Shown here one piece after another: positions 1 through 13,919 of a DNA stretch of 64,000 nucleotides; the stretch's first letter is position 1, and each line of letters opens with the position of its first letter. Origin of the DNA: Turbatrix aceti (Eukaryota; Nematoda; Chromadorea; Rhabditida; Panagrolaimidae); assembly GCA_963969345.1 (NCBI GenBank), contig OZ017768.1:4116718-4180717 (forward strand), written 5' to 3'. The position numbers and the translations under genes were made by a program. The notes beneath the pieces are model-generated. The model had not been told where the DNA came from, did no database searches, and worked only from the letters and a program-made list of their open reading frames with translations.

Positions 1-3000
1 AACCTGATTTTTGTCATCCACTTTGAACGGCAGTTGTTCGGCGTCCAGGAGGTGGTAGAAAATAGGAGCGTGCTTCTTCGAAGGGAATCGCTTGATCGGA
101 GAACCGGCTGTCAGGTTGCCAAAGATGTTGATCTCTTCCGTCTTCGTCTGGCACTCATCTGTGCCACCTGGCTTCCCCTTGTTTTTCTCGACAACGAGTT
201 TGACATCTGCGTAGGTGGAAAACGCGCCGTCAAAGGCCACAAGTTGGAAGTCAACTGAATCGCTGGTGAAAACAGCGTCTCGCACGGCTTCGACACGTGA
301 TCGGTTAACAACGGTCCACAGACCGTCGCCGGAAGAATCGATGACAAAAACTTGGGCGTTGTTGGTCAAATCAGCGTCGACGATCGTGAATTTCAGCACT
401 ACGGCGCCTTTTTTGACGTCGCGGGAGATTTTGGATTCATAGCGTTCGAGGTCAAAGACAGGTGGATTGTCATTGACGTCTTCGATAATCACCTGCACCG
501 GCATTGAGTTGTTCTGCCCGGCGTCATCAGACACGACAACTGTCAGCGCGTGGGTTGACTGCACTTCCCGGTCAAGAGGCTTGGCTACAGACAACCAACC
601 GTACTCCCGGTCAATGGAAAAGTATGCATCGGGAGATTCCAGGTAGTAGGCGAGGTGAGCGTTTCCACCTTCGTCTGAGTCAGTTGCAACAAAAGTTGCA
701 ATGACGGTTCCTGGCAAGGCGTCTTCCGTTGTTGTGATCCTGAAAAACAATCCAACGTCAAAAAAATTCAAAAAACATTAAAAAGACAACTTACTTGTCG
801 TAAACAGTCGAAAACACCGGCGCATTGTCGTTGACGTCCATGATGACGATGCTGACGAGGGCAAATGACCGTAACTTTTCGTCTTTCGCCGTCAAGGCAA
901 GTTCCACGACAAAATGGTATTTCGCGTGGGCCTCCCTGTCCAGCTGCTGCGTTAGCGCGATCTTTCCGTTCTTCTTGTCGAGACTAAACGGCAGCCCGGT
1001 GGTGTTGCTGACAACCGCAAAGGTCGGCGCATTTCGGGATGATCTTCCATGGGACAAAGCCGATTCGTGGGCCGACGTCGCCTGCAGTTGACCGACAACT
1101 TTTCCAATCGGTGCGTTTTCGGAAACCGCGAAGAGGTAGTGAAGCCTCGTAGGCTGTGGCACGAGAACCAGAGGATCCACAATGCTGACCGTCACCGGAA
1201 CATCGACAAAATGCGGTGGATTCGCCGAATCAGAAGCCCGGATGCCGAATGAGATGACAGAAGGTGTTTTGAGTTCAGACAAGGGATGTTTGACCGCGAT
1301 GTAGCCAGATGCAGGGTCCACTTCAAAATACTTAGCCGCGTTGCCAGTACCGCCGGAAGAAACCAGGCTGTACTCAACGACATCGTTGGCATCGTCATCG
1401 ATAGCAAGCACCATTGAGAGACTCTCGCCGGGTTGAGTCGCGGAAGAAACGGTGACTGAGTATCCGTTGTCGGGAGCCATGAATCGCGGCCAGGCGTCGT
1501 TGTCATCGCGGATGGATACTTTCAGGTGGGCAAAGGCTTTCCTTCCTGCGCGATCTGTCACCTGGACAGGTAGTTCCACGCCGTGGCGGAGGCTCTGGCT
1601 GACAACGACTCGTCCGGTAGATTCGTCGACTGCCACAGGAACGCTTTTCGTGACCGAACCCGCGACGGCAAATGTCAGGGGCGGTTGTCCGCCGCGCGCT
1701 GAGAGCACGACAACGGCAGTTCGGTTGGACGCTCCGTGGTGGGGGTCGATGAAGGCCGCGTAGACGGGCTGGTCGAAATGCAGGGGCTCAGAGGGCGAAA
1801 ACTGTGCTCCGGTATCGACAATGGCAACTGTAGCTTCGGTGAAAACGGTAAAAACGCCGTCGCTGACAGAGATGTTCAGTTTCTTCGATCCGTCGTGCCG
1901 AGGATCAAAAGCAGCGGCTGCAGAGAGCACTCCCGTCTTGGGATCAATGCGGAAGAGCGTTTCATCACCGGAAGCGATACCGTAACGCAGGACCGCCTCC
2001 TGGTCAGCATCAGTCGCCGTAAAACCGTGCAAAAACGCGCCGGAGGCCACATAATTCGCCGAAACATTGATCACAACTGGAATTGGTCCACTGAACTTTG
2101 GAGGAGTGTCATTGACATCGGTGACGTCGACTTGAACTACAGCTTCTGCAGCAAGGCGATCGGCATCCTGCGCGGTAACGATGAATTCGTAGAAGGAAAC
2201 TGTTTCATGGTCGAGTTTCTGCAGGAGATGGAGATCACCGGTTGCGCTATCGATGGACACGAGCGACTGGTTTCCGTCGCGAAAAGCGTAGGTCACAGAC
2301 TGGCCTGCTTCGAAGTCAGTCGCCTGAACACGGCCAATGAGGCTGCCGACTGCCAGGGATTCAGCTACTTTGAAGCGATAAACAGACTGCCCGAAGGTTG
2401 GTGGAGCATCGTTTACGTCATCGACGACAACATGAACCAGACAGGCGCCAGAAACGTTGTTTTTCGTAACGTCGACGGCTTCTACGGTCAAATTGAACTC
2501 GGGAATGGATTCCCGATTCAGTGGACGAGCAATCGTGATAGCACCGGTCGAGAAATCCACATCAAAGTGCCTTCGATCGTCGCCGCCTGCCAAAAAGTAT
2601 CCAATCGTGCCATTTGCTTTGGGAGTGGCCCGGACGGTGATAACAGTCGCTCCGGGAGTCGCAGATTCAGAAACCGAAGCGGTGTAGTGCGCGTGACTGA
2701 AGATGGGTTGATGCTTGCTGGCTACGGTCACTTCAACACGCGCCGTGGTCGAGAGAGGCGGTTTGCCGTTATCCCTCGCGACGACGCTGAACGAGAAAGT
2801 CTGTCCGCGCGTATAAGGAGACAAAGGACCGTTGAGAGTGATTCGACCGTCGTATTTGTTCACATCGACGAAGACAGGCGCGTCAGGACCACGGAAGTAC
2901 TGTACCATGCCGTTCGACGATAAATCCGCGTCTTTGGCCTTGATGGAAATAAGCCGGTCTCCCTTGGTCGCGTCCTCGCTGAGCGTTACGGTGTACGGTA

Positions 3001-6000
3001 GCATGAGGAATTCCGGAGGAGAGTCATTGACGTCTTCGATGGATACATGGACAATAGCGGTGGCAAATCGGCTGGGATTTGATGTGGACCTGGCTTCAAT
3101 GAGAAGATCGACAACACCAGTGGCTTCGCGATCGACCGCGCTTCCGTCGACGAGCTCGAGAACCCCAGCGGTTGGCAGCAGTCGAAAAGCATTTGTACTC
3201 GGATCCTGATTGGCAATAGACCACTTGAAAGTCTCTTCTGGAAGCCCGTTAGCGACGCTGAAGCCGAGTAAAATCCGCGGAGTCGACGTAGTCTGATTTT
3301 CGACGACTGAGATATTCCATTCGTCCTGGATCATTCGGAGACCTCCCGTGGGTTTATCGACAATCACGGAAAGCGGCGCAGTAGAGGAATGAGTGCCATC
3401 AGATGCCACAGCAAGTCCGGATGCGATGGAGGCTGTTTGAAGCGTTTTCGAAGCGTTAAAAGCGACGAAAATCACTCCAGTAGTCCGGTTTACAGCCAAA
3501 ATGTTGCCAGGAACGTTCTTTAGTCCATAAGTGACGGTATCATTTCCATCAACGTCAGAAGCCACGATCTGGCCTACTCGGGTGCCTGGTACCGCTCCGG
3601 AACGAACCCGAATCTCCACAGGAGCTTCGATTGTCGGCGGATGATCATTGACATTTCCAATTGTTATTTTGACGACTGCAGGAGGCGAGACAAGGCTTGG
3701 AGGCCGACCGAGAGCGTCGCCTGTCACGACAAAGAACCAAGAACCGCGTGTAGCTTCAAAATCCACTGGCTGGGCGAGTCGAAGTGCGCGGGAAAAAGCG
3801 TCGAGCGCGAATGGGCCTTCACGGGGTGTCAGAATCCTCAGCCTCGCAGCAGGTACCGTAGTTGACAGCTGCAGCGGCGCCTGTTCTGCCTGATCAGTGA
3901 AAACCGCAGCGCCAATAGCAGCGTTCTCGCGAACAAATCCGTCGAAGGTAGGCTGAGTGAAGGCAACCAGGTGAGCAAGGCTGGAAACAACTTTGACGTG
4001 CACCGGGAGACTGGCGTTGTTGCCAGCCTCGTTGATAGCCAGCAGGGAGCAGTTGAGAGTCCAGTCCGTCGATAGCAAAGGCAGTGGCTTTCTCAGAACA
4101 ACAGCACCGGTGAAGACGTCAGCTCCGAGGTATTCGCAGAGCGTGTCGAAAGCATAAGTCACCCGGGAGACTCCATGAACGCCAGGTAGAACAGCAGAGA
4201 GTCCAACTAGCCGGCCTTTGGGCGCGGTGTCGTCGAGAGCAGTCTGCAGAGTCTCATGCGCAAAGACCGGCTTGATCGATGCCGGGGTCTCTCGCACCTG
4301 GACTTGGACGACGGTGGTGGCGGATCTCTGAGGTGTGCCAGAATCGGAGACGCGGACCGTCAAAATGACAGCTTTCAGCAAAGGCGGCAGGGGTTTCAGC
4401 AACGAAAGATGACCAGTCTGGGGCGCGATGGCAAAAAGTCCCAGCTCATTACCCCCGACGATGGAAAATGTCAGTTGGGTGTCTCCATCAGCATCAAAAG
4501 CACGAACGGTGCCGACAACGCCCTCCGCGGTCTCGGCGGGAATTTCGAAAACCAATTCACGGCCAATAAACTTTGGGGCATGTTCGTTGGCCACCAGCCG
4601 AGTAACGTAGAGTTGAAGGAAGTTCTCGGCACTCCCGACTTTGGCACTGACAATCAGAGTAAAATTCCTTGCAGTCTGGGGCGTGGGTGTTTTTTCGAGA
4701 ATGATCTGACCGTTGTGAGAGTCGATTCGAAGCACGTCGCGGGCGGCGACGTCGTCGATATGGGCGATGGAGTAAACCAGACGATGCGGGTGGGACACGC
4801 CGGTCTGGGACTCGTCGAACGTCGCCTTCGCAGTGTAGAGCACCACTCCGATGGGCGCGTTGGCTTCGATGGTTAGCGTATCACTGGTCCTGCCAAACTG
4901 GGGTCGCGGGGTTGCTGACGACCTCGAAATGTGCACGACAAGGCTGTCGATGGCTTCGGCGATTCCGTCGGAAACCGACACGCTGAGTTGAACTTCCCTG
5001 ATTGAAGGATCGATGAGGGAAACCGATCGTGCCAAGACCAATTCGCCAGTTGCGGCTTTGAAAGCGAAGGTTTCATTTGGATTCTGTGATTCTGAAGCGA
5101 TGGAATACCAGAGAGGATCGTTGTCTGCGTCTTCGGCACGAACGAGGCCAATGATCACCCCGACTGGGTCGGAATCCGAAACGTACAACTCTCGCCACGA
5201 ATCTTTGTCCGCGAAGACGGGAGGCTTGTTATTGGTCGAAGAAGTTCGGGATCGTCCCCGTGCTTCGAGGGTGACGGTAATCGTGCTGTTGAGCTGAGGC
5301 ACGCCGCCGTCTTTGGCGGCGACGGTGACGTGAAGCTGGCTGCCAGGTGCTAGGGCTTCGACGGTGCTAATGCGACCAAAACGGTCAATTCTGAGTCGTT
5401 CGTCGACCAAAGGCCCAATGAAGGAATACTCAATGTCCGAATTAGGCCCATCAGCGTCCGCGTCATTTGCAAAAACACGGGTCAAAAATCCAATTTTGTT
5501 AGCTGGAACAGCGATGACCATGTTGGAGGACGCGTTGAAGAGCGGTCGGTTGTCATTGGCGTCGAGGACCTCTACAACAACCAGGGCTTCGGCGCAGAGA
5601 CCGTTTGGTGAGGTACCGGCAGCGACGTGGTGGTCACAGACCCGGACAGTCAGTTCATGCTCGCGCTGAGCCTCGCGATCCAATTTTCGTTTTCCAGTGA
5701 CGAGATAACCAGTCTTGGAGTCAATTTGAAAAAGCGCCTGTGCATTTCCCTTCACAATAGAATACCGGAGCGTGGATTCTGGGTCGCCAGGTCGCGTCAC
5801 ACCATCCAAGTCATCAGCTTCGAGTTTGACGACAACTTTGTTCTCCTCGCTGTTTTCCTGGATGCCAGCGAAATAAATCGGGTGTTCAAAGAGCGGCGCA
5901 CGGTCGTTTTTGTCCAGGACACGAACAAGCACGCTCAGGTACCCGGAAAGCGGGTGTTCATCGGCGTCGGTGGCACGGACTGTCAGCCAGTAGGACGCGG

Positions 6001-9000
6001 TCTGTTCAAAGTCGAGCACGGTGCCTGTCGTGATGAGACCAGTTTCAGGATCGATGTCGAAGTATCCAAGTCCACTACCACCAACCAGGTCATATCGAAC
6101 AGCCTTGCCTTCCGGGTCGTGGGCGCTTACCTGGAGGACCACCGTTCCAATCGGTGCGTTTTCCTTCACGCTGCCTTCGACGGCGATTTGTTCAAATTCA
6201 GGTGGCATCTGATTCTTGTTCACGGCAAGTACGACGATAGAAACCCGGCATTGCCCGGTGAGTGATGGACTCCCGCCGTCGGTGAGGGTGACGTTGAACG
6301 CGTAGCTGGACTGTCTCACAGCAGAGAGCGGAAAAGCAGAGTCCACAAAGAAGCAGCCAGTTTGTGAGTCGACTCTGAATGGCAACCGTGGAACAGGCTG
6401 ATCCAGAGAAAAAGATATCCGGCTGTTATTGCCTGTGTCGTCGTCGAGAGCGACGACACACCCAGCGAGATGGGAGTGAGGGGCGTCTTCGAGGATTCTG
6501 AATACCTGGATATTCTGTGGACAGTAGGGAGCGTTGTCATTGACGTCGTCGACGAAAACCGTCAGATTCGCAAAAGAGAAAAGTGACGGATCGCCTCGGT
6601 CGAAAGCTGCGAGCAGAAACTCGAATCTGCCTTCTGCAGGCGAAGCTTCTCGGTCGAATTGTCGGACCGTGCTGACAGCCCCGGAATCCGGATCAATCGA
6701 AATCAGGTCAGATTCCACTGCCAGCACATACTCGATTTTTCCATGCCGTCCAGGATCCAAATCAATTGCTTTGACTTTCAGCAGCTCACTTCCGACGTCA
6801 GAAGATTCCGAAATGTGGACAAAGTATCGTTTCTTCTCAAAAACAGGAGCGTGATTGTTGACATCAGAAATCCGGATGGTGACCGTCGCCTTGTCGGTTT
6901 TCGGAGGGGTAGAAGCGTTGACCGAGCCTGCCAAATCGGTGGCAATGACCTGCAGGCCGTAGTCGACGGTTTCAGAGCCAGAATCGCGATTTCTGCTTGA
7001 AAAAAGTTCTTGCAGGGGTACACGCGTGAAAATTCGTCCAGACCAGTGTTCTACGCCAAAATAGACATCATCAGTATCGTAGACCACAATTCCGTTAATT
7101 CCCACGTCAGAATCCTGCGCAGAAACTTTTCCGACGATTGATCCAACTTTGACGTCCTCTGGGATGGATAATCCACTCGGGAGGACCGAAAACGAAGGCG
7201 CGTGGATATTCGCCATTGAACAGGAACTCCAAACTTTGCCTAGAGACTTGTCACCTGTCGCGGAGGGGTTTTTGACCAGCATGATGAGTTCAGCAAAGGC
7301 AGCGAGGCTCACGGGCTGTCCAGCGTCGAAGGCGACCACAGTAACGTTCCAGAAAGTTCGATTTTTCAGTGAAAAGCTCTGGGAAAGCTTGATTTCACCG
7401 GAGACGACGTCGATTAGGAACTGGGAAACATCTGGGCCCTGGAGTCGGTAGAAGACCCTCCCGTTGTCACCGGAATCTGGATCGGCGGCCTTGACGGTGA
7501 AGAGACTGGTCTTGCCGGGAACAGGTGCCGGTTTGGCGGGCAGACGGAGCAGGTTGCCCTGGGGCAGTGAGGTCCAGCTTGGGCAGTTGTCGTTGGCATC
7601 CAGGATGTGCACGGGAATTGTGCGGTGCGCTTTGGCTTCTTCTAGACCGTCGATTTTGGCAATAACCTAAAAATTATCAAATTAGAACAAAAATTAAGCA
7701 AAGGCGTCTCATTTTTGTTTAAATTGAAAATTTATTAATTGAATGATAAAATTAAAACAAAAATTGATTTATCGCTATTTAGATTTTTTTCATATATTCT
7801 TTTTTTTTATTTAAATTTAGATTTTTTTAAATAAATTAAATTTAGAATTTAAATTTTTTCTTAAATTGAAATTTTAAAAATTTAAAATAAAATTAATTTG
7901 AAATTTAAAATTAATTTAATTTAAATAAATATAATTAAAATTTAAAATAATTTAAATTAACATACCTGGAACGAAAAATGCTTGGCAGTCTCGTGATCCA
8001 GTTTATGCTTGACCTTCAGCTGACCGCTGATACGGTCAAGATGGAATGGAAAATCAGTAGAATCGGTCTTGAGACGAAATTTGACCAAACTACGGTCTTG
8101 GGCAACAGAAGTGCGGACTGCAAACTGATGAACGACGCTGCCAATAGGAAGAATCTCGTCTACAGAAATACTCCCCACCGGGTCGATAAACTCGACGGAG
8201 CGTTTCGACTGGTCAAGAGAGACGATAACGGTCTCTACGGTGCGTTCCCGACTGCCGACAAGGTCAACAGCTTCAACCTCGACTTCGATGGTCGCGTTTC
8301 GCGTACTGCCAACGAGAAGCAGAAAATCAGCAGATTGAGGTGACCGCTCCAGCCAGACATCATCGCTACCGCGGGCCGATACCAGCCGGATCTCATAGGT
8401 GCCTTCTTCGACATTATCCGCGCGCAAAACTGCGGCTTTCTGTATACTGTCTGCGAACGGCGCGATGGCATGCCGGGTCACGTTCAGTCGAAATCCTTCA
8501 TTCTGGGCAGGTGGGGTAACGGTGATGACGACTTTGGCCTTGTTCCGGATAAAAAGCGGCTTCGGAGCGTCAGCGTCGTTGTGGAAGTTGAGGCGACTGG
8601 CCCGGTCTTCGACGAGGCAGTTTAGAGTGTAGTTGCCGGGTTCAACGCCGCGCAGTGTTCTGACCCATCCGGAGGACGAGTCAATGTAGAACATTGACGT
8701 GACGGGATCTGTGGCATTGTTGGTTAGTGAGTAGTAGAGTTCACCGTTCAGGCCGTCATCTGCGTCGAAGGCTTCGAGTTTGATTACTCGGGAGTTTCGA
8801 GGGGTCTAAAACGTAAAAACAAATTATACGGTAAACTCAAAAACGTTCACAGCTACTCAAAAGAACGTAAAAAACAGCTAATCTCCTTGAAAATAGTTTC
8901 AAAAATAAACAAAAAAATTTTCAACAATAAAAATTAAACTCAAAAAAAAACTTTCTAAATCTTTGTGAAATGTCAAAAATATTTTCCTAGACTCAGTAAT

Positions 9001-9739
9001 CGTCTTCATAGTTACGGTAGCAATAGGTATACGCAAAAAAACGTAAAAAACAGCTAATCCCACAAAAACCATTTCAAATATCGAAAAAAAATGTTTTTTA
9101 AGACCAGACAACAAAAACTTACGTTAGAATCGATCGAAGCAACATAATCAACTTTTCTGAACATCGGGCTGTTGTCATTTTCATCCAGAATCCGAAGATT
9201 AACCCTCGTAGTCGCTTCCAGCGTGTTGGCATTTTTTCGCTTGAGCGTACCCTTCACAACAAGCTCATAATGACTCTGAAAAATACATTTTGATGGATGA
9301 TCCGGGATCAAAGTCCCTCAAAATCTCATACCTTTCGTTCGCGATTTAGGATCTCGCCTTTCTCAGGTCTGATCTGTAGAAAAGCAAAATCGCCGAACAC
9401 GATGTGATCCGCGACGAAGAGCTTGTCTTTATCTCCGTCGACGATCTTGTACCGGATCTTTGAGAAAATCGGCGGCAAAAAGATGCCGATCTTTTCACCG
9501 GCATCGTCCTGGACAAACGGCCGGTTTCTCGTGTTTTCCTTGAGTGAAACGTTGTAAGCGGGTGATGTGAACTGGAAGGTGTACCCGAAGGGCAGTAGCG
9601 CCTGGCTCAGCAGCCGTCCCCTGGGCTTCCGGAAAGCGGCGGTTTCGTGCGGGAGCGATGCTACGATCAGGAGCAGCCAGAGCAGCCGTAACCTGACCGG
9701 CGGGTGCTGCTGGTGCTGGTGTTGGACCCGTTTATGCAT
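1..9739 (-). CDS. Fat-like giant cadherin, N-terminal part (3' end outside window)
   Basis: Cell-surface adhesion protein of the Fat-like (FAT1-3; nematode CDH-4) class. Exons on the minus strand are 9739-9332, 9275-9123, 8805-7966, 7666-795 and 739-1, and frame is kept across every join. The start ATG at 9739 is followed by a hydrophobic signal peptide (LRLLWLLLIVASLP), then a first repeat with the FQFTSPAYNVSLKEN and GDFAFLQIRPEKGEILNRE signatures typical of the first Fat repeat. About 25 cadherin repeats follow, recognised by linkers such as LDENDNSPMF, VDDVNDNAPYC, VTDVNDTPPKF and IEDVNDNPPVF; some linkers are degenerate. The EGF, laminin-G, transmembrane and cytoplasmic parts expected in Fat proteins are not reached; exon 5 is still open at base 1. 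One exon of 6872 bp carries most of the protein. Dachsous is the main alternative, but the N-terminal repeat favours Fat-like. Confidence 0.93.
7667..7965. other. AT-rich cadherin intron 3
   Basis: A 299-bp intron of the cadherin gene, made almost entirely of A/T runs and short AATTTAAA-type words. The minus-strand donor follows the FSFQV codons and the acceptor precedes VIAKIDG. No gene or structured element is visible in it. Confidence 0.8.
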
Positions 9740-11680
9740 ATCAGATAAAATAATTGAAATTGAATTTGTGGTTTACAGAAAAATTCGGTAAAGATGTTTC
9801 GGGTGACGCATTGCTCGTGAACCTGGGATAGGAGTTGGTAGGAGACGAATGAGAATTGTTGGACGAGGCTCTGCAGCGTGGGATAAGCAGATAATAAAGA
9901 ACACCGCCGACCTGACCTGTAAGCGGACAAAAAATGAGTAAGGCGGCTTACTGAATGAATTATTTGATCGCGGAACAAATAAACGAACGAACGTTTGACG
10001 AACGTAAAACTCAACAAAAAAACACATTGCGCGGTGTAAACAAACAAGCCTGTCAACCTTGTGACATCGAAAAAGCAGAATTGAAAGAACACAGAACACG
10101 GTTGGATGAGGCGGAAGCGGGGAAGATCATTAATAGCAGCCAGAGAAAACAACAACGACAACGGCACCCGGCGAGCCACCGATCACGGCGCGCGCGTTGG
10201 CAGATGCTCGGGAGCGCGAGACAAACAAAAGCAAAACATGCCAGCGAGAGCACGAACACTCAAAGGCGCTAATTAGGCCAAATGAAACATTCCCGTTCGT
10301 TCAGTCAGTCGGCGAATGGCACTGTGAAATTTGAAATCTGAATGAGTGTCCGGGTAATCCTGATGGGACAGTCGGGGTCACTTACGCCCTGCCATCCCTC
10401 CGGGTACGTCGGGGACAGTGAAATTGATGAAACGGGATATGACCACTCGACGGCACCCGCGTCCGGCACGGGATATGATCTTCCCGACGGTCGGGACATA
10501 ATTACAAAAATTGATTTACTATTCTCATTTGTGAAGACTGACTGGACTGCTCATCATGACGACTGTCACCGAAATCCACACATCTACTCCGCGCGGGGGT
10601 GGGGGAGGGGGTGCCCGGATGAGTGTTTTGCCGTTGTCGTTGTTGTTGTTGCTGGCCTTTTGAACGAGCATGAGCACGGAAAGGGACAAGTTTGCTCCAA
10701 ACTGCCGGAGGGGGACAGAGCCACGACCGCACAGGCTCTCATGCCAGGACGCCAAACAAGAGATCCCAAGACTTGATAGCACTGCCGCAACGTCGTAACA
10801 GCAGTGCTCACATCAGCTACTACGACCGCGACGTCGACTGCAGAGTCTGAAGAAATGCCAGTTCAAAGGTTTCCATCGAGGATGGGGGGAGATTAACTCT
10901 CCTCCTCCCCTCCCCCCTTCGTTCAATTAGGCACGACGCAGCTCGTTTGTTCGCTGAGACGACGTGAGTGCCCCGCAGCCCGCAGCGACGATCGTTAAGC
11001 CTCAGCCTGCAGCCACGCAAAAGATACAGAGACAAAACAACAGGAAGCCCCCGAGATTGCAATCTGATTTCAGGAAACTAATTACAAAAATCCTCGTATC
11101 AGGATGCTCATAACGCAACGCGACAGTAGAATTCATTCGAAATTCATTCAAAAAACCAGAAATTACAAAATTGTGTCGAACAAAAAGCGCCAAAAAAAAG
11201 TGAGGTGTATCGCATGCAGGCAGTTATGTACAATGTCTGTCGACAAGCAGTTCAGTTCAGCGTTCGTACATTCAACATCCATTGACAGAAAACAGTCAAA
11301 AACAAGGTGTGCTGCAAGCGCGGAGCAATGAAGAACAAAAATGTAGTACATAGTATGAACAATGGATTCTACGACTACGTGGTCAGTGAGACGTACCAAA
11401 ACGTTTCCGGTCCCCAATGACCGCCGCCGCCAGCGGGGAAACGAGCTGCTAGCCTGCCTGTCGTCACCGTCACCGTCACAGCCGCCGGCTGGTCTCGGTG
11501 TAGTGCTATCACGGCGCGCTCGATGCATGCAGTGGAATGATTGAATGACTGTATCAAACAGACGGACAACAGGGAAGCACACAAAAAACATGTGCTCGTT
11601 CCTGCCAGCCTCTTGGCCATTGTCGGGCCCTTTGAAGACGACTACAAGGCTTGCAATAAGACAGACTACATTCCCGAACT

Positions 11681-11700
11681 ATCATACATACATACATACG
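11681..11700. repeat. (CATA)n microsatellite
   Basis: A short run of CATA units, about four to five copies, in the cadherin-tetraspanin intergenic region. Confidence 0.75.
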
Positions 11701-12423
11701 CCAATGTAGTCAGAACCCGGGCCCGAGCCGAGCCGCCACATGCTTTCAACACGCGGTCGTCGTCGTCGAAAGCCGAAACAAATGGGGTGGGTTAATGATG
11801 GGTCTCCGAAGGCCGAGGTCCTTGTCGGCACAACAGATGGCGGCAACAGACCGAAGCCCCCACACGCAATGGTCAGCGTGTTTTGGCAGAATACGTCGTC
11901 GTCCTCGGCGAATGAACGAATGAATGCAACAAGCACCGCTCGCCGAGACTGATAGCGCCGCGCCAAATACAAGTATTTGAACTTCAACTTCCTTGCGCCT
12001 CAAAAAAAACCAAAAACGTGGGCGAGAGGGTTGAAAGCAGCCGCCGGCCTTATCCGGGCTGCAAAAAAAGAATAAATAAAAAAGAAGACAGCCGCGCCGG
12101 GTTAGGCTTATTTTGACGCCGCACTGCTCTCAGTCAGCTCCACGTACGGTCAAGAGGAAGCCTCAGGCCTCAGGCGAGCCCTGGATCGTCCGGTCTCAAG
12201 GGGCCCATTCCGAGGGACTCGGCAGAGTGGACAAGCTGTCCGCGGAGCCAACCGACGTAGAGTAATGTCACTTTTTTATGGGTAAAAAATGTTAAATAAA
12301 AAAAATTGTTTGCTCAAAAAACTGGAAACATGGGAAAAAAGGCCCAGAAGAATTTGATCCGCCAGAAGCGCAGAAAAAAATGAAGCGTAACGAAAAAGTG
12401 AAATTATGTTGCAAAAAGGTGAG

Positions 12424-12440
12424 AACGAACGAACGAACGG
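12424..12440. repeat. (GAAC)n microsatellite
   Basis: GAAC repeated about four times. The same CGAACGAAC word recurs through the noncoding DNA of the window, including near 44.4, 47.0 and 53.5 kb. Confidence 0.75.
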
Positions 12441-13897
12441 ACGCGAGCCGGCAGCCCACAAAAAAAAAGGAACGAAGGAACAAACGCAATTTGATTCAAA
12501 CAGACCAGGCAGTACAGTGACAGGCAGAACGCTTGAAAAAAAAGCATGAAGTGGTGCATCATGCGCGGGCTGGGCTGGGTGGGTTGACTGACCACCAGCC
12601 GACCACAAATCACCACCTCGCCTGGGAGCCGTCACAAAGCGTCAAAATCGTGGGTGAATGAATGAACGAAAGTAAGTGTTGCGCTGACCTTCCGGCTACT
12701 GCTCGGCTGGAAAATGCCGTCTGGAGGCAGCGCAATCACTCATGTCAGGTGAAGGGGCGAAAGTGAACGGAAACAGTTGCACCCTCTAATTAGGGGTATA
12801 GCACCGTTCCATTCGCTCAAGAAGGCGTAAAAAGCATTGAATGTGAAAAAGAGCGCTGCGCTGCTCTTTTTTTTTGATGATTGTCAGCGTCGGAGCTAAT
12901 GTACCGACAATCTGGCTAATGTACAACGACCCGGCTGGCGGGAAAGCGGGAAAAGGGGCAAACGGTTCAATCGAGCGTGCATCCCCGAGATTAGGCAGGA
13001 GCTGGGGCTAATTCGTCAAAAATAAGCCCGAGTCGGCCAGGACAGGCGGGGGGAGTGCATGGATTGTTCGTTCGGACGCCGTTGTCCGTAGCCGTGGTCC
13101 GTGGCCGCCTCGAAAAAGTCAAACAACACAAAACCACTTGGCGCTCTGACTCACATTCAACCAGCCCCCCCCCCCTCCCCACTTTCGCTCCTATTCGTTC
13201 GAACGATTCGATTCGACGTTTCCTTCCCGGCAATAAAAAACACTTGTGTCCACACGAAATCACACCCCAGGCCAGTCGGTCGAGAAGCATAGATAGCCCC
13301 GGGCTGTCGTGTCCGAAAGAGGGCAAGAGAGCCGCTAATGACCATTCTGCGCCTGCCTCGGGCAAGCGCTTTTTGACTTAACTTGACGCAGAGGAGAGCA
13401 GCGTTGGCGATGTGATGATGACCGGCACGAAGACGAAGAAGAGCGAAGAGGCATTAACAGCCCAGCCGACATCACGACGGCCAAATGACACAGAAACGCT
13501 TCATTGAACCGGGATGACACAAGAAAGACGGCCGAGTGAATTGACCATGAAACAAGCAAACTTCTAGGAAAAATGACATTCGGCGCTCACATCTGAGGCA
13601 CGTGTCTGACGCCAGAAACGTTCAAAACGGCAGATTAAATGTTTTTTATGCTTGCAAAACTTTTCTCAAGTCCCAAAAAAGGACTTATAGCATCGTTGAT
13701 AGTAGTACACGCGTGAATTATTCATCCAAGAACAGACAGAGTAATTTCTTCCGCCCGCCAAAATGGCCACGCAAAGGGTAATCGATGGCAAAGGGCACCA
13801 CGCAATACCGCTGACCCCTCCAACATTACAGAGCAAAGGCGAAAAAAAAAAGAAGGAAAAGACGGGCGGGAAGCGGGAAGAATCACCTAGCACCACC

Positions 13898-13919
13898 GTC
13901 AGTCAGTCAGTCAGTCAGC
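13898..13919. repeat. (CAGT)n microsatellite
   Basis: About five tandem CAGT units in intergenic DNA. Confidence 0.75.

Noticed and set aside
1736..2923. 395-codon open frame on the plus strand
   Set aside because: It lies wholly antisense to the cadherin exon, has no recognisable domain and follows the codon periodicity of the real minus-strand gene.
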